Assembly (NCBI GenBank): GCA_023434855.1
Contig: JAEYSJ010000288.1
Coordinates: forward strand, 1-7,150
Source: Bacillota bacterium
GTDB lineage: Bacteria; Bacillota_C; Negativicutes; JAEYSJ01
Length of the DNA: 7,150 nucleotides
Reading direction: 5' to 3'
Shown: positions 6,153 through 7,150 of the stretch, in pieces
How positions within the stretch are numbered: position 1 is the first letter of the stretch
How the letters are laid out: each line of letters begins with the position of its first letter
Program-made: the position numbers and the translations under genes
The notes under the pieces: model-generated
Told to the model about the DNA's origin: nothing
Databases searched by the model: none
The model's input: the letters and a program-made list of their open reading frames with translations, nothing else

Positions 6153-6269
6153 CTTACAACATCATTCTATTTTTCTTGAATTTGGTCGAGAAAGATCGAT
6201 CCTAGATGGTCCGAGCCATTTCCTCGGTCAATAGACCGTCCTGCATCTAAATCGATTTAAGGCGATTTT

Positions 6270-6569
6270 CGACCACGTTGTCTCTCCGACAATGGTTCGG
6301 CCTACACAGCAAGGAACACGAGGCTGTTCGCTCAGGCGATCAATTTGACGCCCTGCTTACGCCAGTGGCTAGCCCGCACTCGAACGGCATGTCAGAAGCC
6401 TTCGTTAAAACCCCGAAGCGGGATTATATCCACATATCAGCTCTACCGGACGCCGAAACTGCGCTCCGCGCTCATCCACGGATGGATCGAAGATTACAAC
6501 CAAATACATTCTCATTTTGCGCTCGAGATAGCTTCCCCTCGGCAGTTCATCAGGGTTAAATCAAACTAG
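6270..6569 (+). pseudogene. IS3-family OrfB transposase C-terminal fragment, frameshifted
   Basis: The DDE integrase end is recognisable but spread over two frames. Frame A gives CLSDNGSAYTARNTRLFAQA followed by INLTPC to about 6358. A one-base loss moves it to frame B: TPVASPHSNGMSEAFVKT through RDYIHISALPDAETALR to about 6469. A one-base gain returns it to frame A: LIHGWIEDYNQIHSHFALE, then ASPRQFIRVKSN and stop 6567-6569. With the first shift repaired, the Asp of SDNGS (codon 6288) and the Glu of GMSEAF (codon 6395) are separated by 35 residues, the D-D(35)-E signature of IS3 elements. The N-terminal helix-turn-helix protein and the first catalytic Asp are missing, so it is inactive. Confidence 0.85.
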
Positions 6570-6601
6570 CCGACTTGTCCGGTGAAATGGGGAGAACTCC
6601 A
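6270..6601 (+). mobile_element. IS3-family (IS2-like group) insertion sequence remnant, right end
   Basis: Only the 3' part of the element remains: the end of the OrfB transposase plus a probable right inverted repeat. The repeat, after the stop, reads CTTGTCCGGTGAAATGGGG and ends ...ACTCCA at about 6601, so its outer end is TGGAGT when read inward, like the TGGA start of IS2-type ends. I see no matching left repeat. An 8-base CCGGACAA at about 6099 is the inverse of TTGTCCGG at about 6575, but too short to call. The left boundary, about 6270, is set by where transposase similarity stops, next to an in-frame stop at 6258. Confidence 0.7.
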
Positions 6602-6743
6602 CTCTTGATCAGTGCAACCGCTCATGCCAGATGGCTTTTCATGCTTGACGCCATGTTTAGCTTAACTTCTCCGCGAAGTCGAACTTCGAACATTGCTGAA
6701 GAACCTTTTTTCACGCAAAGCGTTATATCGCTGGAGGTGCACA

Positions 6744-6836
6744 ATGGTTTGGTTTTATTGGTTCTACGGCACGATGGTTTTCACAATGACTGGCCTTATC
6801 GGATTTACCATTTGGAATGAAATGGACGGTGACTGA
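6744..6836 (+). CDS. Small single-pass membrane protein (30 aa)
   Basis: A short but well-signalled gene: GGAGG at 6733-6737 lies six bases before the ATG. The product begins MVWFYWFYGTMVFT and ends with the charged tail NEMDGD. Residues 2-24 form one hydrophobic, aromatic-rich helix, so it should sit in the inner membrane, presumably as an accessory subunit or regulator of a larger membrane complex. The W-F/Y-rich start followed by Gly, and a Glu just after the helix, faintly recall CydX/YbgT-type small subunits of cytochrome bd oxidase (MWYF.W.LG). No cyd genes are visible here, so that link is weak. The gene lies 140 bases after the IS remnant and has no visible partner in the window. Confidence 0.5.
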   Translation: MVWFYWFYGTMVFTMTGLIGFTIWNEMDGD

Positions 6837-7150
6837 TCTGCTCGCTGCGGCATTTCACCTGTTGGTCGGGCAACCTTAGATACTTGGCTGCATTCCAGAT
6901 GAGCTCGTTTGCATACGGGCATTGGCCGGGGGAATAGTCGGGACATTTATCTGAACACGGGTTCAAGCTGCGAACAGCGGTCAAAACGCCGCAAGCAAGT
7001 CGAACCCAAGGCCCATTAAGTCCACTAGTGCACGGACGCGGTACCCGATATAAGCTATTTTTTGGCGTAGTGCCTAGGGACAAGAATCATGTTTGCTGAT
7101 GATAAAGAAGTGATTTCGTGCGATGTATAGTTAATTGGCTCGATAGGGGC
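6837..7150. other. Region with no recognisable gene
   Basis: I find no supported gene here. A reverse-strand open frame at 6805-7083 starts with TTG, has no ribosome-binding site and no recognisable motifs. A 13-codon forward frame from the ATG at 7089 is too short to support. No hairpin with a T-run, tRNA or repeat array is seen. The stretch looks like decayed intergenic DNA continuing from the IS-scarred region. Confidence 0.4.

Noticed and set aside
6674..6688. Short inverted repeat CGAAGT-cga-ACTTCG before the small membrane gene
   Set aside because: Six-base arms with no supporting promoter elements are too common to call an operator.
6575..6820. Forward open frame after the IS remnant
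   Set aside because: It overlaps the inverted repeat, has no convincing start signal or motif, and conflicts with the better supported small membrane gene in another frame.
6805..7083. Reverse-strand 92-codon frame
   Set aside because: TTG start without a ribosome-binding site, low plausibility of composition, and no family features.
1..7150. CRISPR array, tRNA/rRNA genes, toxin-antitoxin or phage-defence system
   Set aside because: No regularly spaced repeats, no cloverleaf or rRNA segments, and no nuclease, toxin or defence domain seen on either strand.

Overview
The window looks like a stress-response region from a rhizobial alphaproteobacterium (Hyphomicrobiales, Rhizobium/Agrobacterium-like), perhaps on a plasmid or accessory part of the genome. 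The pointers are the gene content (YfdC-type FNT channel, SRAP protein, YciF-type ferritin-like protein, large-subunit KatE catalase), moderate GC, an alphaproteobacterial-type IS3-family remnant, and repeated GGAAC-N17-GTT motifs. That motif matches the promoter recognised by EcfG, the sigma factor of the alphaproteobacterial general stress response (PhyR-NepR-EcfG). The genus assignment is inference.

Layout, left to right. (1) 108-1796: a tight forward run of a formate/nitrite-transporter-family channel with a short N-terminus, an SRAP (YedK/HMCES-like) protein whose C-terminus appears frameshifted, and a small helical protein of unknown function. (2) 1797-2035: a gene-free stretch holding an EcfG-type promoter, a structured RNA region and a strong terminator. 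Together these look like an undescribed small-RNA gene of about 97 nt. A TATAAT box overlapped by a perfect palindrome follows. (3) 2036-2885: two small unknown genes, each ending in a clear intrinsic terminator. The second has an EcfG-type promoter and a leader hairpin. (4) 2943-3173, minus strand: a possible small gene or gene remnant. (5) 3216-6034: a textbook EcfG-type promoter (GGAAC-N16-CGTT), then a YciF/DUF892 ferritin-like gene, an intrinsic terminator and katE. (6) 6035-7150: a degraded region with the 3' end of an IS3-family transposase (two compensating frameshifts, right inverted repeat), a convincing 30-residue single-pass membrane protein gene, and about 300 bases with no recognisable gene.

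How it fits together: an iron/peroxide-handling pair (ferritin-like protein plus catalase), a DNA-protein crosslink repair protein, a small-anion channel and several unknown small genes appear to form a general-stress island. The notable regularity is four forward-strand GGAAC-N17-GTT motifs with identical spacing. One precedes the ferritin-like gene, one precedes the small proline-rich protein gene, one precedes the candidate sRNA, and one sits at the end of a gene just before a terminator. The best candidate for something new is the stress-promoter-driven sRNA at about 1845-1941.
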